Shown here: piece by piece, positions 10,800-23,000 of the stretch
Layout: every line of letters starts with the position of its first letter
Position numbering within the stretch: the first letter of the stretch is position 1
DNA from: Hypericum androsaemum
Taxonomy: Eukaryota; Streptophyta; Magnoliopsida; Malpighiales; Hypericaceae
Length of the DNA: 64,000 nt
Direction: 5' to 3'
Assembly (NCBI GenBank): GCA_963995505.1
Contig: OZ023182.1
Location: forward strand, 3,526,707 to 3,590,706
Notes under the pieces: generated by a model
The model's database searches: none
The model's input: the letters and a program-made list of their open reading frames with translations, nothing else
Told to the model about the DNA's origin: nothing
Translations under genes and position numbers: made by a program

Positions 10800-11488
10800 A
10801 CGCTCGGTGATTACCAAATCCTGAAATGCAGAGCAAACGAGTCAAGAGTGTGATAAGTAAGACGGCGAATAGGCACATTTGAAGACAATTTACAATAATG
10901 AAGTGTGCTAGTTAGTAGCTACAACATGAACTAATAATCTTACATGCTAAAGAATCTGAAGGTCGAATAGCCGCCATCCATATATTCACAGCTTCCACGG
11001 GGAAGAGAGTTATTTGCGTCTCGAATCCTTAACGTACATGCTCGTAATCTGTATCAGCATCAAGAACTTAGTCGCCACGAATATGTGTCTCATCAGTAGA
11101 TGAGGCATGAAGAATCCTCCCTGACAAAATTGGAATGGCCATCCATATTGACACGTTCAAGTTTCAGCAAAAATTTGTGGGAGCGGTACGGATTAACAAG
11201 ACTCCAGCGTCAGAGGAGATGCTCACTTTCTGAGGAGCCAAAACTCCGGCAGATGTTTAGCTGAACATTTAACAAGTCTTGGGATTATTAGGCAGCTCTG
11301 CAATGGTTCGGGTGTTGGGGCTGCAACCCCCGACCATCATCTTCTTGTACACAGCATAGGCAAGGTCAGAATCATCCGACATGCTGTATCCGCGGATCAG
11401 AGCATTATAGGTGTAGACACTTGGTTCCAGACCCTCAACTTGTAGTTCTTCAAACATCTTTGTGGCTAGCTCAACCTTTCCAGCAATC
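10800..11488 (-). repeat. Segmental duplication of the PPR gene 3' end
   Basis: This segment parallels 13707-14359, the 3' UTR and last codons of the PGR3-like gene. The coding part differs by only a few bases in about 210, while the 3' UTR part shows more substitutions and indels. Homology stops abruptly at 11488 inside the PPR coding sequence. Confidence 0.88.
11269..11488 (-). pseudogene. PGR3-like PPR gene, duplicated C-terminal fragment
   Basis: Encodes the last PPR motif and tail found in the full gene at 14139 ([14 protein letters not shown] ... ELPNNPKTC), with Gly to Asp in the SMSGDSD segment (here SMSDDSD). No promoter or upstream exon is attached; the sequence changes at 11488 to DNA lying upstream of MATH copy C. 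It is a truncated by-product of the segmental duplication. Confidence 0.9.
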
Positions 11489-11782
11489 TATCTATTTTCT
11501 GATATTACAAGTTTTTTACATTAGCACATGGACTCCGTTTGGTGATGTTGGGCCTTAGAATCTGACCCCCAACTGATAATAACCAAGTAATTTTTTAGTT
11601 CACCATAAAATAAGAAATATACATATTTACAATTTGGATGTTGAATTCACTCATATAAATACACGAATGCAGTCTTGTCAAACCCTACCTCTTACAATAA
11701 ACCTTAAACCCTCATTAACACTCGAGGTAGAAACGCCGATTTACCATACTCTTCTTTGCTTTTCTTTCTGAATTTTGCTGCA

Positions 11783-13455
11783 ATGGAGGATGAAGAACTT
11801 GGTACGAGCTTTCTCTCTCTATAATATATATATATCATTTACTTTTAATCTTGTGTGTATTAAATTTCGTGGCTCGTTGGCTTTCTGCTATGGCTCGTAA
11901 GAAGATTTCACACACCTTGATTGCAACTATATTTTGGAGTATTAGGAACCATAAAAACTCAGATCATTTTTAGACACGAGTCTGTTAATCTAAACAAAAT
12001 TATCTATTGTATCACACATACCTCGAACGAGTGGCTACATTGGTTAGGGCTTAACAAGAAATTTGAACATCAAGAAAGTTTTTCTTTCGTACTAAACTCA
12101 CCTTTATATTTTTCTAGTTGCACCCGTGTAATTTTTATAATATTCAATCTTGGAGTCTAACTATTTACTAACTAGCCCCTAGAAATAGTGAGGTTATTGC
12201 AGGATGCTCCTCCTGCTCACTACACAATGAAGATTAAAGGTTTTAGAGCGGTTTCGGAAATCGAGAAACAACAACAACCACAAGTTATATATGGATCTGA
12301 AAATTTTGAAGTTGGTGGTTACAACTGGTGAGTGCATCTAGTGATCTGTCAGTTGTCGATCGAGTAGTTTCATTGGTCCGGTTTAAGTGAAAAAAATGGA
12401 AATTGCAGGAAGCTTTTGTTGTACCCAAGTGGCAAAACGAAGAAGAAAGGAATGGATTACATCTCCTTGAGCGTGGCTATTGCTGATACACCAAGGAGCT
12501 GTCTAACTGTGCTGCTTAGACTCTTCGTTTACAATCATGGCAAGGACAAGTATCTCGTTGCTCAAGGTATATCCAACTTTTTCATTCGATGTTAATATTC
12601 TCCTATTGCGACCTTAATAAGAGTCGAAAATGGTCTCGGAAAACAAATGCAGACTGCAAGGCTAGGCTTTACCATGCCCTGAAGACTGAGCATGGTTTCG
12701 ATCAATTATTACCGCTAGCGGAGTTTCTCGATCCTAAGAGTGGGTATCTTGTGGATGATTGTTGTGCATTTGGAGCAGAGGTGCATGTCATTGAATCTGC
12801 AAGAAACGTGCATAGCTCCATACTATGCAGCAACTTGGAAAGGGGTGTTCACCAATGGAAAATAGATGAGTTCTCCACATTCAAAAAACGGTGGCATAAC
12901 TCCATGGCGTTCTCTGTAGGCCCTTGCAACTGGTAAGCAGAACATGGTGTTTCTTCAAACATGTACTAAACTCAGCCTTGCGTTTTGACGTCCGTGCATG
13001 GTTTTGTGTTGGATATGTAGGAATGAATATAGGATTACATCCGGATAGATACCAAAATGGAAAAGGAAACAGCATTTCGGTGTTTTTATGTAAATACCTC
13101 GATGGCGACGAACAGTAAATGTCAAGTATAAGTTTGCACTCCAGCATCAAAATGGAGGACAACATCGCACTTACGAAGGTAACATTTCACCATTACTCGC
13201 ATACATTTCCTTATTCAAGTTTTGGACGTTTAATTAAGTAGCACCAAAATCACTTTGAAAGTCGTTTTTAATTCCTCCTCTCTTTTCTTAAATGCAGGCC
13301 ACGCTCGCTTTGATGACAAAAACCATAGTTGGGGAACCGACAAGTTAATTTCTCTGGCCGACCTTCGTGATCCGTCAAATGGGTATTTGAAGAACGATAC
13401 ACTAATTATTGAAGCATCCGTTGAAGCTTATTTCTGTCAACCCTCGGAGTCCTAG
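11783..13455 (+). pseudogene. MATH gene copy C: full exon set, stop in exon 5
   Basis: Six exons with good splice sites: 11783-11801, 12183-12327, 12409-12566, 12653-12932, 13021-13178 and 13298-13455. Exons 1-4 are open and encode the first MATH domain and the start of the second (GVHQWKIDEF ... GPCNW). Exon 5 opens with two extra bases relative to D and I, and the frame meets TAG at 13046-13048. Further indels near 13110-13130 complicate the frame. Exon 6 (DDKNHSWGTDKLISLADL ... PSES) is intact. At best it would make a protein cut in the second MATH domain, so it is probably a young pseudogene. It sits tail to tail with the PPR gene. Confidence 0.8.
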
Positions 13456-14138
13456 AGATTGCTTCAACTATTTTTTTTTTCACTTTGAAGATGTTTCTAT
13501 CATCGGTGTGAGACTTCAAATTTTAGAGTTTAATATTATTGAAAACTTCATTAGCATGAAGATGCTTTCTATTTGCAAGTCTTGGATTTAATTAATGTTA
13601 TTTCTTTGTTTTGTTCATTGAAACAGAGGTTTTGACAACTACAGCCACAAGTCATAGCGCGAACATTGATGGCTTACGGGTTTCTGCAGACCGGAATCAT
13701 CCTGAAGAGCTCGCTGATTACAGCTTGTAGGAACCGAATCCTGAAGTGCAGAGCAAACGAGTCAAGAGTATGATAAGTTAGATGTCTAATAGGCAGATTT
13801 GAAGACAATATACAATAGTGAAGTCTGCTGGTTAATTTTTGTTACAACATGAACTATTAATCTTACGTGCGGAAGAATCTAAAGGTGGACGAGACCTTTT
13901 TGCTTCTAGAATCCTTAACGTACATGCCCGTATCCGTATCTGTATTAGCATCAAGAACTTAGTCACCACGAACAATTTGCGTCTTCATCAGTGGATGAGG
14001 CATGAAGAATCCTCCCCTGACAAAATCGTGAGGGTATATCCGTACATTAGCGTATTCACTCTTTCAAGTTTCACTAACAAGACTCCAGCGTCAGGGGAGA
14101 TAGATACTTTCTGAGGAGCCAAAACTCCGGCTGAACAT

Positions 14139-17100
14139 TTAACAAGTCTTGGGATTATTAGGTAGCTCTGCAATGGTTCGGGTGTTGGGGCTGCAACCCC
14201 CGACCATCATCTTCTTGTACACAGCATAGGCAAGATCAGAATCCCCCGACATGCTGTATCCGCGGATCAGAGCATTATAGGTGTAGACACTTGGTTCCAG
14301 ACCCTCAACTTGTAGTTCTTCAAACATCTTTGTGGCTAGCTCAACCTTTCCAGCAATCATGGATTGGAGTATGAGGGAGTTATACGAGTACAGATCAGGG
14401 CGGATACCCTTTTTCCGCATTTCATCAAAAAGAGCAAAAGCTTCTTCAATCCTTTGTATTCTTCCAAGCCCATTTATCATGAGATTGTAAGCAACCAGGT
14501 CGGGGTCTAGGCCAGTCTTCTTCATTTCTGTGAAGTAGCGAAGAGCCTCGTCTACTCTATGAGCCGCGCATAAGCAATCCACAAGAATTGAATAAGTTTT
14601 CAAGTCCGGTCTTATTCCTTCTCCAATCATTCTTCTGAAGAACTCACAGGCAGTATCAGCATGACCTGCTTTTCCGAACCCGTTCATAAGGATATTGTAT
14701 ATCGCATTGTTAGGCTTGCATCCATACTCTATCATCTCCTCAAAGAGCTCTTTTGCTTCATCCAGTCTCCCCGATTTCGAGAGTCCATCTATAAGTGGGC
14801 CATACGTGGAAGGAGTGGGAGAGAAATCACTGCTTCTGAGATCATAGAACCAATCAATAGCCCTGTCCAAGTTATTACACCTGACAAGACTAGAGATCAT
14901 AACGTTTTGAGTAATTGTGTTGGTCTGGACTCCTCTTGCAATTAACTCGTCATACAGACCAAAAAGTTCTTTGATCTCACCCAGCTTACCACAGGAATCA
15001 AGCAACGTGTTGTAGGTGAAAATGTCTGGTACGCAACCAACATTCTTCATTTCCTTGAAAAGACCCCAAGCTAGTTCAGAGCGACGTATTTGAAGAAACC
15101 CGTCAATTAAACTGTTGTACGCTGCAACAGTTGCAGTGACATGCAGTTTCTTGGTAAACTTGGCATGTACACGGCGAGCAACACTCACTTTCTTATGCCT
15201 GCACAAATGCTTGATAATAGGTATCAATAAAGTGTCATCCTTCCATGTGTTATAGCAAGCCGATGTTTCAGCAAATAGAATGGCTTTCCTACTTCCAGCT
15301 TGAACCAAAATTCCTCTCATTAGATCCTCCCAAAACTGTCTCGCGGTGCGAAACCCAACCTGAGAAACAAATTCCTTGGCAACCTTGGAGGCATCCTCTA
15401 TCTGGTTGTTCTTAATCAGGCCGGGTAGTAGAGTGCACAAGGTTACATGATCAGGTTTCAGCAACTTCTTCATCTGATGGAAGAGCCAGAACGCCTCAGT
15501 AATTCGGTTTTCTTTCACAAAACCATAGATGATAGTGTTGTAAGTTAAAACATCAGGCGTGCAATTCATCATTGTCATCTTGTATAACATTTGTAAGGCC
15601 AAATCGACCTTGTCATTCTTGCAGAGGCAGTCCAGAAGTGTGTTGAATGTTATGGTGTTTGGAGGACACCCCCACCTAATCATGCTGTCGAATAATTCAA
15701 TTGCTTTTTCGACTTTGCCCTCTTTCCTCAGTCCAGATAATAATGTGTTGTAGGTCACAACTGAAGGAACAAGATTCATGTCTTTTATCTTGCAGAACAT
15801 GTCCCATGCCTCATCCATGCGATCTGCTTTGTACAGCGTGTCAATTAAAGAATTAATCACAATCACATCTGGTTCACATCGATTTTCCGACATTTCAGAC
15901 AGTAACTTAATGGCTTCGTCCACTTTTCCCACCTCCTTGGAGCATTTCATCATGATGTTGTAGGTCACTGAATCTGGGGAAAGTCCACAACTTTTAAGAC
16001 CATTGAAGAGAGCTTTTGCTTCCCTAATCATACCCTTCTCAGCCAAACTGTACAAAGAGGCATTGAAAGCAACGATATTTGGAGCAATACCTGTATCCTT
16101 CATTTCTTCATAGGTTTGAAGAGCCTTCTGATACTCTCCACTCTTTCCGTAGTAGTCTATGAATAGAGTATATGTATATACAGTAGGTCTAACACCCAAT
16201 GACCCCATCTCATTGAAAATATTTAATGCCTCGGACAGCCTATTTTCTCTCAGAAACCCACAAATCAAAGTGTTGTAAGTATGAAGGTTTGGCAGGACCC
16301 CTTGCTTTCTCATGACACCCAAAAGACTAAATGCCTCATCAAAATTCCTTGCCTTACAATGAGCGTTCACAAGTGTTGTAAAAGCTACAACGTCGGGTTC
16401 ATAACCATCAGCTTCCATTTTACCCCAGAACTTCTTCACCATGCACAAATCTCCACGGTCACCGAGATGGTCCAACAAAGTAGTATATGTTACCTTATCA
16501 GGTTTAAGCTTGCTTGCTTTCATCTTTACAAACAATTCCACAGCCTCGTCAAGTCTTCCTGCAGTAAGAAAAGCATCCAAGAGAACCGTATAGGTAACAA
16601 CATCAGGCACACAACCGTCATTCTCCATTACTTTCAAAATTTCACACGCCTCGTCAATTCTTCCAACTCTCCCAAGAATTCGAATGCATATTGTATAAGT
16701 ATACACATTTGGCTTTATTCCTAACTTCTCCATCTCTTCCAACAAACTTATCACTGTTCCAACATCCCTTCTCTTCCCACATGCCACCATAAGAGCAGAA
16801 TATGTCTTGAGGCTAGGCTTAAGACCATCCGAGACCATTCTCCGGTAAACATCCAGTGCCTCTCTACAAAGTCCAGAACGAAGTAGCACGTCAATCAGAC
16901 CAATATAAGAGTAAGTGTTTAGAGAAAACCCCACCTCCCTCATCTTCTCAAGTGCCAAAGGCATCACTCTAAGCCCACCTCTTATATCAAGCACCCTCAA
17001 AATAGTCAAGTAGGTACTCACATCCCTCCTGATGACTTGCCTTTGCATCAAATCGAACACCGCGACCATATCATCCACCCTCCCATGGACACTCAAGACC

Positions 17101-17486
17101 TCCAGCATGTGATTACAGGTCCCGGTGGAGTGAACAACATTACGCGAATCAGCAACCGAATTGAAGTAAGAAAGAGCATGACCCGGGTCCGAAATCGAGC
17201 CAAGAACCCCCATAACTTCCTCAGAAGACAACCCTTTTTTAGGCCTCCCTCTAACCTCCACCAACTGATTCCCGCACTTAACAGCAACCCCACAAAAACC
17301 CAGTTGCTTTCTCCTCTGCCTTCTCCATTCTAGCTTAGACCCACATGGAAAGAACCCTAAAGTTTCAATCTTTCGACCTCCTAACGACGCCCCACTAACA
17401 TCAAGACTAGCCGAATTATGGTAATTGACGCTACAAGAGCAGATAATTGAAGAGCAACACATGACTAAAACTGCCATAAAAAGCAC
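14139..17486 (-). CDS. PGR3: PGR3-like pentatricopeptide repeat protein, plastid
   Basis: A single intronless frame of 1115 aa, close to the Arabidopsis PGR3 (At4g31850) length of about 1112 aa as I recall it. Almost the whole chain is P-type 35-residue PPR motifs (for example [40 protein letters not shown]), interrupted near residues 700-760 by a non-PPR insert with [14 protein letters not shown] that PGR3 also has. The C-terminus ([13 protein letters not shown]) matches the family. The N-terminus is hydrophobic then basic ([11 protein letters not shown]), consistent with a chloroplast transit peptide. PGR3 is known to stabilise and help translate plastid petL and ndh transcripts; that role here is inferred from orthology. 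A second Met at codon 4 is an alternative start. Its 3' end was copied to 10800-11488. Confidence 0.93.
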   Translation of the reverse strand: MLFMAVLVMCCSSIICSCSVNYHNSASLDVSGASLGGRKIETLGFFPCGSKLEWRRQRRKQLGFCGVAVKCGNQLVEVRGRPKKGLSSEEVMGVLGSISDPGHALSYFNSVADSRNVVHSTGTCNHMLEVLSVHGRVDDMVAVFDLMQRQVIRRDVSTYLTILRVLDIRGGLRVMPLALEKMREVGFSLNTYSYIGLIDVLLRSGLCREALDVYRRMVSDGLKPSLKTYSALMVACGKRRDVGTVISLLEEMEKLGIKPNVYTYTICIRILGRVGRIDEACEILKVMENDGCVPDVVTYTVLLDAFLTAGRLDEAVELFVKMKASKLKPDKVTYTTLLDHLGDRGDLCMVKKFWGKMEADGYEPDVVAFTTLVNAHCKARNFDEAFSLLGVMRKQGVLPNLHTYNTLICGFLRENRLSEALNIFNEMGSLGVRPTVYTYTLFIDYYGKSGEYQKALQTYEEMKDTGIAPNIVAFNASLYSLAEKGMIREAKALFNGLKSCGLSPDSVTYNIMMKCSKEVGKVDEAIKLLSEMSENRCEPDVIVINSLIDTLYKADRMDEAWDMFCKIKDMNLVPSVVTYNTLLSGLRKEGKVEKAIELFDSMIRWGCPPNTITFNTLLDCLCKNDKVDLALQMLYKMTMMNCTPDVLTYNTIIYGFVKENRITEAFWLFHQMKKLLKPDHVTLCTLLPGLIKNNQIEDASKVAKEFVSQVGFRTARQFWEDLMRGILVQAGSRKAILFAETSACYNTWKDDTLLIPIIKHLCRHKKVSVARRVHAKFTKKLHVTATVAAYNSLIDGFLQIRRSELAWGLFKEMKNVGCVPDIFTYNTLLDSCGKLGEIKELFGLYDELIARGVQTNTITQNVMISSLVRCNNLDRAIDWFYDLRSSDFSPTPSTYGPLIDGLSKSGRLDEAKELFEEMIEYGCKPNNAIYNILMNGFGKAGHADTACEFFRRMIGEGIRPDLKTYSILVDCLCAAHRVDEALRYFTEMKKTGLDPDLVAYNLMINGLGRIQRIEEAFALFDEMRKKGIRPDLYSYNSLILQSMIAGKVELATKMFEELQVEGLEPSVYTYNALIRGYSMSGDSDLAYAVYKKMMVGGCSPNTRTIAELPNNPKTC

Positions 17487-18200
17487 AGGGAAGAGAGCAG
17501 GTTACTTCGTTCTGGGCATGGAGGCTCAAGGAGAACCTCAATAATGGCAGCCAGGTCTCGGCCTAGAAGAAAGTTGCTTACTTTAATTGCTTCGAGCTTG
17601 TGGGTGTTGGAGTTCGAGGAAATGTGGGGGGAAATAGTCGCGGTGCGGTTGTTTCAGATAGCGCCTATTTTGGAACCGATATACAAAAGATATTTTCGAG
17701 TTCGAATTTTTAAAAATGTATTAGAGTTAAGTATTTATTGAAAAATTTTATTTTTTTAATTTTATTCGGTTTGAGTTTTTATTAGTGGACCAGTGGGCTA
17801 GTAAATACTAAATAGTACAAGCCAAAAAGTTGTTTAGGCCCAAAATAATTTTTTTGTTAATACTAATTGTCAATTGACTAATTTAGTTTTAATATTTGGT
17901 ATCTAGACAATTACAAATTGAACAATTAGTTTTAATTAAATCAAATAGTGAACTTTTTTTGATAAGTTAAGATATTGTATTAATATTTTAAATAATATAT
18001 ACATATCACCTAAGATGAGGTAACATGGAATCACGTGAGGCCCAACCCAATTGGAGAACATGCGGCAGCCCATGGCAGATATCCAAAAGTATCCAAAGAC
18101 CAAAAGAAAATCCGACAAACCCGTCAAAATCAAATAGTGAACTATACCATATGTTCGTGGCGAAAAGGTTTGTAAGCTAACGGCACAAGGTGTTATAAAT
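17487..18200. other. Intergenic, PGR3 upstream region
   Basis: Presumably holds the PPR gene's 5' UTR and promoter. From 17700 it becomes AT-rich. No gene or clear TATA box is recognised. Confidence 0.4.
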
Positions 18201-18800
18201 AATGTTTTAAAAATTATGGTCCGATCAGTAATTGAACCGGTCGAACAGTTACTCAAGATTAAATTCGGGTCAATTTTTTCCTAAAATCTAAAAATTGGTT
18301 TGACCGGCCAAAATCTAATCGGACCGCCCAGTTAGATACTTCCAGATGACCCGGTGCGCACGGATCAAAAAAATTAGTGTTCATTTTTTCTATTTTATCA
18401 GATTTAATTTAGAAACAGAATCTCAACTTCCACGCACGAAGCCTATAAATCACGTTTGGAACACAATAAACTTATTTTTTAAACAATTCTCGATAATATT
18501 TTAACTAAGTCAAATGAATTGGATTGATATGTCGAACAAGGAAATTTGTATAATCATCTTCTTGTACTTCTAGACTTGCTTAATTCATATTTGAAGACTT
18601 TGTTTGGATAAATTTTATAACAAAGTTGCTAAATATTTGAACTTATTTGGTATTTTATCATTTTTCAATGCTAAATTAAATTTATTAAACCTTATTTAAT
18701 AATATTAATATAAAATAGAAATTCCAATCCGACCAATGACCGAGTGAACCAAAAATTTTAAGAATTCCGGGTCGCCTTTCGAGTCGGTTTTAAAAACATT
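18201..18800. mobile_element. Short TIR element of the GGTC-rich family, copy 1
   Basis: The ends are inverted (left AATGTTTTAAAAATTATGG; right complement AATGTTTTTAAAACCGAC) and the subterminal regions are rich in GGTCCGA and CCGGTC. Flanking direct repeats are GTTATAAAT (18192-18200) and GTTGTAAAT (18802-18810), 9 bp with one mismatch. It has no coding capacity. Related copies lie at 19134-19540 and 26953-29152. The 9-bp duplication suggests Mutator-like mobilisation. Confidence 0.75.
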
Positions 18801-19133
18801 GGTTGTAAATAATTAAGAAGTGTGGGTTTCATCCTAGCATTATCATGGTGTAAAATTTACTTTTAAAAAAATTATATTTCCATGAAAACATATTAATAGA
18901 CAGAAGTTGATGTTTATTAATATGTAAAATTTGTGGCACAACTTGATGTCTGCTTCTGCCTATGCATGGTGTAAAAGTTTGCTGAATTTGAAATATCTTA
19001 CATTATACACCAATGATATAGTATGTATTATATAATTCGCAAGCTATAAATGTCCGATCTATGAAACGACCAAAAAAATAGAGTGTACAAGAATACCATA
19101 CTTCGTCTCGAGGTGATTATGTGGTGTAGATCA
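18801..19133. other. Intergenic, MATH copy D downstream region
   Basis: From about 18970 it is paralogous to 34648-34790 (both contain GAAATATCTTACATTATACA and CTATAAATGTCCGATCTATG). No gene. Confidence 0.5.
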
Positions 19134-19540
19134 TAGTTTTAAAAAATGTGGTCTGACCGACAGTCCAACAATCAGACCACGAATCGGACATCAGAGCGGT
19201 CCGTTTTTAGGGGTAAATATGGCCTCCGGTCAGACCAGGTGGTTCGTACTGATTTTTCACTCAAACCACCCGACCTGGCCAAATTTTATCCTAATCAGCA
19301 AATAAATTAAACAAAAAAGTAGTATCGTATGCTCTATTTCTCTTAATCAACAAAGAAAAATGGACTTTATATGTTATAAATTAGTTGATATTTCTAAAAT
19401 ATAAATTTTGAAACCTATATTTTAACTATTTAGTCTACATATTATTCAAAAAAAATAAAAAAATAATTAAAAAGTGACCGGTCGGAACAGAAAACGGACA
19501 AAATTCGGCCCGTACCAAAACTCATATTTTAAAACAATGG
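19134..19540. mobile_element. Short TIR element of the GGTC-rich family, copy 2
   Basis: Starts TAGTTTTAAAAAATGTGGTC and ends ATTTTAAAACAATGG. The paralogous locus near 34795 lacks it (GTCTATGTGTAGATGAAGACC is continuous there), which gives an empty site. The flanks TGTAGATCA and CCTAGATGA are a degraded 9-bp duplication. No open reading frame. Confidence 0.72.
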
Positions 19541-20097
19541 CCTAGATGAAGACCAAAACAGAAAAAGAGACACCGGGGCTGCAATTTCGTTGCAACAATG
19601 TGGTTATTGTCTTATTGACTAAACGAACAAGTTGGAGCAACCCTAATCATCAAAAGCAGGTTGTTTTACGAGTTACCAAGTTCGAACTTTGTTAATACAA
19701 ATTCGTTAAGCTGTAATTGTCAAAACCTCTGTTTCAATTATTTTAAATTTGAACCTCTGTTTCAATCAGAACAGGAGGATCAAGTCATTTAGGTTTAGGC
19801 AACCAAGATCACCGACAATATCCCCATGAAAGATACGACTGACTGGAAATGAACAAAAGCAAAAAATAACATGCAACTCAAAGCTTTTGGAAGTGAGAAG
19901 CCTCAAATAGGAAGCAGCATAGAACATTAAATCCAAGACTTGCAAATAGAAACCATCATCATGCAAATGGACTTCCCAATATCATTCAACTCATAAATTT
20001 GAAGTCTCACACTAAAAAGATTTTTTTTTTTTGGTCGAGTCACACTAAAAAGATTGAAACATCCTAAAAATGAAAAACACCGTTGAAGTAACAATTT

Positions 20098-23000
20098 CTA
20101 GGACTCCGTGGTTTGACAGAGATAAGTTTCAATGGATACTTCAATAATTAGTTTATCTTTCTTCAAATACCCATTTGACGCATCATGGAGGTCGGCCAGA
20201 GAAATTAACTTGTGGTTTCCCCAAGAAACATGTTTGTCATCAAAGTGACATCGGGCTGCATTTAAGAAAAGAGAGGAGCAAATATTATAGTATGCCATTT
20301 AAATTAAAGATAATTTTCAAAGTGATTTTGGACCTACTTAATTGAACATCCAAAACTTGAACAAGAAAATGTATACGAGTAATGGTGAAATGTTACCTTC
20401 GAAAATGCGATGATGTCCTCCATTTTGATGCTGGAGCGTAATCTTAAACTTGGCTGTTTGTTCTTTACCGCCATCGCATTTAAATAGATACACTGAAATA
20501 CTGTTCCCTTTTTCACCTCTATTTCCGTCCGGATATAATCCTATCTTCCTAAACACGAAACCATGCACGAACGTCAAAACGCAAAGGCCAAGTAAACTAC
20601 ATGTTTGAAAAAACACACCATATTCTTCTTACCAGTTGCAAGGGCCAAGTAAACTAAATGTTTGAAGAAACACACCATATTCTTCTTACCAGTTGCAAGG
20701 GCCAAGTAAACTACATGTTTGAAAAAACACACCATATTCTTCTTACCAGTTGCAAGGGCCAAGTAAAGTACATGTTTGAAGAAACACACCATATTCTTCT
20801 TACCAGTTGCAAGGGCCTACGGGGAACGGAGTGGAGTAATGGCACTGCTCTTTGATTGCGGAGAACTCATCTATTTTCCATTGATGAACACCCTTTTCCA
20901 AGTAGTGCACTTCTTTTGTAGATTCAATGGCATGCACCTCTGCTCCAAATACGCAACAATCATCCACAAGATAGCCACTCTTAGGATTGAGAAACTCCGC
21001 TAGCGGTAATACTTGATCGAAACCGTGCTCAGTCTTCAGAGCATGGTAATGCCTAGCCTTCCCGTCTGCATTTGTTTTCCGAGACCAATTTCGACTCTTA
21101 TTAAGGTCGCAATAAGAGAATATTAAACGGAAAAGGTTGGATATACCTTGAACGGCGAGGTATTTGTCCTTGGCATGATTGTATACGAAGAGTTTAAGCA
21201 TCACAGATACACAGTTCTTTGGTGTATCAGCAATAGCCACGCTCATGGAGATATAATCCATTCCTTTGTTCTTCTTTTTCCGAGGGGGATCCATCTCTTT
21301 GTTCTTCGTTTTACAACTTGGGTACAACAAAAGCTTCCTGTAATTTCAATTTTTTACTAAAACCGGACCAATGCAAGTATTCTACTAAGTGACAGATCAA
21401 TAAATGCACTCACCAGTTGTGACCACCAACTTGAAAATTTTCAGATTCATATACAACTGGTCCTTCTTGTTGATTCTTGATTTCCGAAAACGCTTTAAAA
21501 CCTTTCATCTTTATTGCGTAGTGAGCAGGAGGTGCATCCTGCAATAACCTCACTATTTCTACAAGCTAGTTAGTAAATAGTTTTGACTCCAAGATTAAAT
21601 ATTATACAAATTACACGGGAGCAACTACAAAAATATGAAGGTGTGTTCAGTACGAAAGGAAAACTCTCTTGATGTCCAAATTTCTTGTTAGACCTTAATC
21701 AGTGTAGCCACTCGTTCGAGGTCTGTGTGATACAATAGATAATTTTGTTATGAATTCAGCAACCAGAGAACAAAACGCGCAAAGAACACGGACACAAGAG
21801 ATAACGTGGTTCGGCCTAGTGCCTACATCCACGGAGAGAAATGAGAACTTTTATTGATGAGTTTTCGAGCCACAAAGCCATACAAAAAACCTAGGGTAAC
21901 ATGTCTTTATATAGAGACAAACCCTGGTGTACAAGTAACCTATCTAGGTCTAATTAGGAGTCCAAAACCTAGTCAGAATAGGAATAGGAATAGGAATAGG
22001 AAATAAATCTTTCCTATTTCTCGTCATCCCAACAATCTCCACCTTGGCGAGAAATCAACTCGTGGAAGAACCATGAAGCTCCACCCGAACTTCAACAAAC
22101 TCCACCTTGACAAAACACCGCCCCATGAAGAACCATGAGATCTTGCAAAACCAATCTGACTCCACCGACTCCATCTCGGACCATAGATAACTTCATCAAT
22201 AAGACCATCTCAACTTTCTCTTCACCTTTTGTTCAATCACTTGGAACCAGCCCCCAAACTCGAGCTTCTGAGCTTGCTTGGCCTATTCCCTCCAACCTCC
22301 ATCGAACCCCAACTAGCGAGTCCACTTTCTGAAGCAACCTTGCGACCAATAGACGTACCCTCTATTTTTTGATCAACCCTATGCTCCGCAACCTCGAACC
22401 GCTCTTCCGTTGGACCTTTTTGCCTCAAACTAATGTTACTTGCCATAGCATACAAATGGTAACCTTTTGTTCTACTAATTAGAACCCTCGACATGCCTCG
22501 AACTCCATCATTCGGCCTTGAGTGAGATACCCGATCCGCGCGTGGTGTTAACAATGGCTTCGCATTCCCCATGTAAAACCTACCCAACACCTTTGACGTG
22601 CACTTCCCTTTAGACAACCGTAGCAGGAACTTGCTAACTTTGTCTCCGCGAATCCCAACTCCACTCAAACCTTTCATGTCAAGCTTTCGCTCCATCACAC
22701 AAGAGCTTTTCTCCCCTCACCTACAACCGTGTTTCCCACTAACCTATAGGTGTTCCTAGCATTCCTTTTACCCTTCATCACCACCACAACATCCTTCTCC
22801 ACCTCCATTAGCCCGCCTACAATATTATAGTTGTACTCACTATAATCCAAGGCTCCTAACGAGATCAAATTCCTCTCCAACTTCGGAACATGCCTAACCC
22901 CACACAATTTTCTCTCAACACCATCCCACATCTTGATTTGGATATCACCTATGCCAGCAATTCTGCAAGTAGAACCATCACCCATAGTCACCATACCTGA

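Noticed and set aside
20574..20792. 72-codon minus-strand frame with four MVCFFKHVVYLALATGKKN-like repeats
   Set aside because: It is the 57-bp splice-donor array read in the wrong frame; the period is a multiple of three, so the repeat looks like a protein repeat.
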